Assembly: GCF_947286155.1 (NCBI RefSeq)
Contig: NZ_CAMYPD010000053.1
Coordinates: 1 to 16,375, forward strand
From: an uncultured Tessaracoccus sp.
GTDB taxonomy: Bacteria; Actinomycetota; Actinomycetes; Propionibacteriales; Propionibacteriaceae
Direction: 5' to 3'
Length of the DNA stretch: 16,375 nucleotides
The notes below the pieces were generated by a model. It saw only the letters and a list, made by a program, of their open reading frames with translations, did no database searches and had not been told where the DNA came from. Shown here piece after piece: positions 14,402 to 16,375 of the stretch. How positions within the stretch are numbered: position 1 is the stretch's first letter; the number at the start of each line of letters is the position of its first letter. The position numbers were made by a program, and so were the translations under genes.

Positions 14402-15367
14402 TCACCTCTTCCCTTGCCCAATCACCTCGGCGAATACTGCGGCAAGTCGTTCCGAATCATGTGTCGGCGCCCCGTCACGTGAGGCGACGTCCGCCACGAC
14501 GAGCTCCGCTCCGAGCGCCCGCACGTAGTCTGCCATGTGAGGATCCCTCTGGGCGAACCCCACATCCGCGATCACCGTGTCAAGCCGTAGGTCGGGGGCG
14601 TGCTCTGCAAGGACTTCGATATGCCGCCCCGCGCTCATGCCCGCCGTCTCATCACGTGGAGCGATGTTGAACACGAGAATGCGTTGAGCGTTCGAGGTCA
14701 TGAGAGCATCGCACAGTTGCGGTACCAGAAGGTGCGGAATCACGGAAGTGAACCACGATCCGGGCCCCAACACGATCGCATCGGCTTGATCGACGGCCTC
14801 CAGCGCGCTCGGGTATGCCGGGGGTTCGTGCGGCACCAACCGCACGCGCCGCACCTCAGCGTGCGCCTTCGCCACGCTCGCTTGCCCGATGAGCGTGTTG
14901 ATCTCGTCAGGTGCAAACGGATCTAGACCCAGCACGTCGGCCTCAATTTCCAGCGGCACCGTGCTCATCGGAATGACGCGTCCCTCCACACCCAGGAGGT
15001 CCCCCACCATGTCGAGTGCCGCCAGTTCGTCGCCCAGCTGTTGCCACAGCCCGGCGATCAGCAGGTTGCCGATAGCGTGGCCCGCGAGGGGCCCGTCGCC
15101 TCGAAACCGCGCTTGCAGCACTGTGGCCCAGGTGCTACCGACGTCGTCATCGGAGCACAATGCCGCGAGCGCCATGCGCAGATCACCCGGCGGCAGGATG
15201 TCGAACTCGTCGCGAAGTCGCCCCGACGATCCGCCGTCGTCGGCTACCGTCACGATCGCGGTGAGCCGTTGCGTCACCTTGCGCAGCGCCCTCAGACTAG
15301 CGGCAAGCCCATGCCCACCACCGAGGGCGACGACGTTGGGCCCTGGCGTCGTATCCACGTCGCTCAT
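14402..15367 (-). CDS. yvcK: YvcK/GlmR family protein (CofD-like fold)
   Basis: YvcK (also called GlmR, or CuvA in mycobacteria) is a UDP-sugar-binding protein linked to cell-envelope precursor supply and growth on gluconeogenic carbon sources. Its fold is related to CofD, the lactyl-phospho-transferase of F420 synthesis, and it is often misannotated as such. The 321-residue product shows GGGHG (16-20), VADDGGSSGRLRDEF (41-55), PPGDLR (59-64), HAIGNLLIAGL and LGPGSWFTSVIPHLLV, all family motifs. The ATG at 15367 overlaps the rapZ stop (ATGA) and is preceded directly by GGGGAAGGA. A GTG at 15358 has better spacing to that site and is the alternative. Position between rapZ and whiA is the standard Gram-positive arrangement. 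Confidence 0.94.
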   Translation of the reverse strand: MSDVDTTPGPNVVALGGGHGLAASLRALRKVTQRLTAIVTVADDGGSSGRLRDEFDILPPGDLRMALAALCSDDDVGSTWATVLQARFRGDGPLAGHAIGNLLIAGLWQQLGDELAALDMVGDLLGVEGRVIPMSTVPLEIEADVLGLDPFAPDEINTLIGQASVAKAHAEVRRVRLVPHEPPAYPSALEAVDQADAIVLGPGSWFTSVIPHLLVPQLCDALMTSNAQRILVFNIAPRDETAGMSAGRHIEVLAEHAPDLRLDTVIADVGFAQRDPHMADYVRALGAELVVADVASRDGAPTHDSERLAAVFAEVIGQGKR

Positions 15368-16218
15368 TCCTTCCCCAGGTCACGGTGCATGACCGTGCAC
15401 ATCACGCCCGCTTCGGTAAGTCGCCGTTTGAGTTCCTCACTCATCGCAGTGGAGCGATGCTTGCCTCCCGTGCATCCAATGGCGAGCGTCACCTGCCGCT
15501 TGCCTTCGTTCAAATAGCCCGGTGAGGTGGTGCGAACGACCGCCATCATGTTGTCGAGCATCTCTTGGGCGGCTTCAACCTTGAGCACGTAGGCGGCGAC
15601 GTCGCGGCTGAGACCCGTCTTGGGACGTAGCTCTGGGATCCAGAACGGATTGGGCAGGAACCGCACGTCGAACACGAGGTCGGCGTCGATCGGAAGCCCA
15701 TGCTTGAAGCCGAAGCTCATGATGGACACGGTCAGGGCGTCGGTGGTGTCGCTGCCGAAGTGATTCGCGATGCGCTGAACAAGCTGTCTGGCGCTCAGCC
15801 TCGAGGTGTCGACGACGATGTCAGCGCGCGCTCGGAGATCCGCCATGAGGTGGCGCTCTTTGGTAATGCCATCCATGAGCCTGCCCTCACCTTGCAACGG
15901 GAGCGGGCGGCGGTTGGATTCCTGGCGTTGAACGATCACGTCGTCGTCGGCTTCCAAATACACGAGCGCGAGCTTCCGCGTCTGGTGGCGGAGGCGCTCG
16001 ATGGCTTCGGGGAGCTGCTCGAAGAACACGCGGGTGCGCACGTCAGCCACGACAGCGAGGCGATCAATACCAAACCCGGAGATGGTGTCAGCGAGCGAGG
16101 GCAGCATCACCGGAGGCAGGTTGTCGACCACGTACCAGCCGAGATCTTCCATCGCGTGCGCGGCGGTGCGTCGGCCTGCCCCAGACAGCCCCGTAATGAT
16201 CGCGACTTCACTCACCAT
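15364..16218 (-). CDS. rapZ: RapZ family P-loop nucleotide-binding protein
   Basis: RapZ (YvcJ) binds nucleotides; in E. coli it is the RNA-binding adaptor that directs RNase E to the GlmZ small RNA and so controls glucosamine 6-phosphate synthase. In actinobacteria the target is not established. The 284-residue product has a P-loop GLSGAGRRT (10-18) followed by EDLGWYVVDNLPP, then DVRTRVFFEQL, NPFWIPELRPKTG and the C-terminal IGCTGGKHRS. The usual Walker A lysine is arginine, which I recall as normal in actinobacterial members. I chose the ATG at 16218 because it gives the family N-terminus MVSEVAIITGLSGAG; an upstream start at 16269 adds unrelated residues. It is the first gene of rapZ-yvcK-whiA, with a stop/start overlap into yvcK. 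Confidence 0.94.
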   Translation of the reverse strand: MVSEVAIITGLSGAGRRTAAHAMEDLGWYVVDNLPPVMLPSLADTISGFGIDRLAVVADVRTRVFFEQLPEAIERLRHQTRKLALVYLEADDDVIVQRQESNRRPLPLQGEGRLMDGITKERHLMADLRARADIVVDTSRLSARQLVQRIANHFGSDTTDALTVSIMSFGFKHGLPIDADLVFDVRFLPNPFWIPELRPKTGLSRDVAAYVLKVEAAQEMLDNMMAVVRTTSPGYLNEGKRQVTLAIGCTGGKHRSTAMSEELKRRLTEAGVMCTVMHRDLGKE

Positions 16219-16225
16219 GCGCTCA

Positions 16226-16231
16226 ACCTTA
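16226..16231 (-). promoter_or_regulatory. Candidate -10 element for rapZ
   Basis: The - strand reads TAAGGT (TANNNT), then 7 nt, then the ATG at 16218. The AAGG inside it could instead be a ribosome site about 8 nt from the start. The two readings exclude each other for a leaderless transcript. Confidence 0.35.
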
Positions 16232-16239
16232 GCTGTCTT

Positions 16240-16253
16240 CACCGACGTCGGTG
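16240..16253. repeat. 14-bp palindrome upstream of rapZ
   Basis: CACCGACGTCGGTG is a perfect palindrome 21 nt before the rapZ ATG, just upstream of the candidate -10 box. Position and symmetry suit a dimeric regulator's operator, but it could equally be chance in GC-rich DNA. Confidence 0.35.
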
Positions 16254-16281
16254 GCGTCGGCGGCTGCATTCCTTGGAGCCG

Positions 16282-16375
16282 CTACGACGCCGAGGCGACA
16301 GGGGTGATTTCGGTGTCACTCTCTGCGAGCCCACGCGCATGCACCGCATCTCCGGTGCGCTGCGCATACGAGCCG
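16282..16375 (-). CDS. Possible C-terminal end of an upstream gene (partial)
   Basis: On the - strand one frame is open from the window edge to a TAG at 16282-16284, giving 30 residues that end in DTEITPVASAS. Two thirds of its codons end in G or C, which suits real coding. In related genomes uvrC sits here, and that would be the default guess, but the visible residues show no helix-hairpin-helix motif, so I do not name it. The 63 nt between this stop and rapZ hold the palindrome and the promoter candidate. Confidence 0.4.
   Translation of the reverse strand, partial: GSYAQRTGDAVHARGLAESDTEITPVASAS

Noticed and set aside
14402..15367. Calling this gene CofD (F420 synthesis)
   Set aside because: Motifs GGGHG and DDGGSSGRLR, and the position between rapZ and whiA, identify the YvcK/GlmR branch.
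15364..16218. Degenerate Walker A in RapZ as a sign of inactivation
   Set aside because: Arg in place of Lys in GLSGAGR is, as far as I recall, usual for actinobacterial RapZ, and all other motifs are intact.

Overview
The window is GC-rich, densely packed bacterial DNA. It uses GTG and TTG starts often and carries an actinobacterial gene set: WhiA, RbpA, OpcA, a CtaA/CtaB heme A pair and the rapZ-yvcK-whiA trio. Protein features and the style of one intergenic repeat point to the Propionibacteriales (a Tessaracoccus-like Propionibacteriaceae is my guess); the genus cannot be fixed from sequence reading alone.

Layout. Positions 1-3546 (+ strand): the end of an ABC-2 transporter permease overlaps ctaA (heme A synthase), followed by an M3-family peptidyl-dipeptidase of Dcp type. 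Positions 3547-3810: a non-coding convergent junction, the longest gene-free stretch, holding two copies of a palindromic repeat that flank a long AT-rich perfect inverted repeat. Positions 3811-6078 (- strand): a DUF4921/GalT-like protein and ctaB (heme O synthase). A short divergent region at 6079-6161 separates ctaB from the + strand operon zwf-opcA-pgl (6162-9350), the NADPH-producing oxidative pentose phosphate branch. Positions 9392-16375 are all on the - strand. In transcription order (right to left) they are: a possible gene end at the window edge, rapZ-yvcK-whiA (overlapping or nearly so), gap, pgk-tpiA, secG and rbpA.

How the genes work together. Gap, Pgk and TpiA form the lower glycolytic block. 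Zwf, OpcA and Pgl feed glucose 6-phosphate into the pentose phosphate pathway. CtaB and CtaA turn heme B into heme O and then heme A for the aa3 cytochrome oxidase. RapZ, YvcK and WhiA are the conserved trio tied to cell envelope precursor supply and division control. SecG and RbpA are housekeeping factors for secretion and transcription. The order matches the actinobacterial supercluster known from Mycobacterium and Corynebacterium, with two departures: tkt and tal are missing between ctaB and zwf, and a GalT-like gene sits next to ctaB.

Most of the window is ordinary core genome. The parts worth a second look are the composite repeat at 3555-3784, the uncharacterised GalT-like protein with an intact HxHxQ motif, a recurring TANNNT-plus-7-nt arrangement before the zwf and rapZ starts and a secG GTG, and hairpins that appear to split the glycolytic operon. 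I found no defence system, CRISPR array, insertion sequence, tRNA or rRNA gene.
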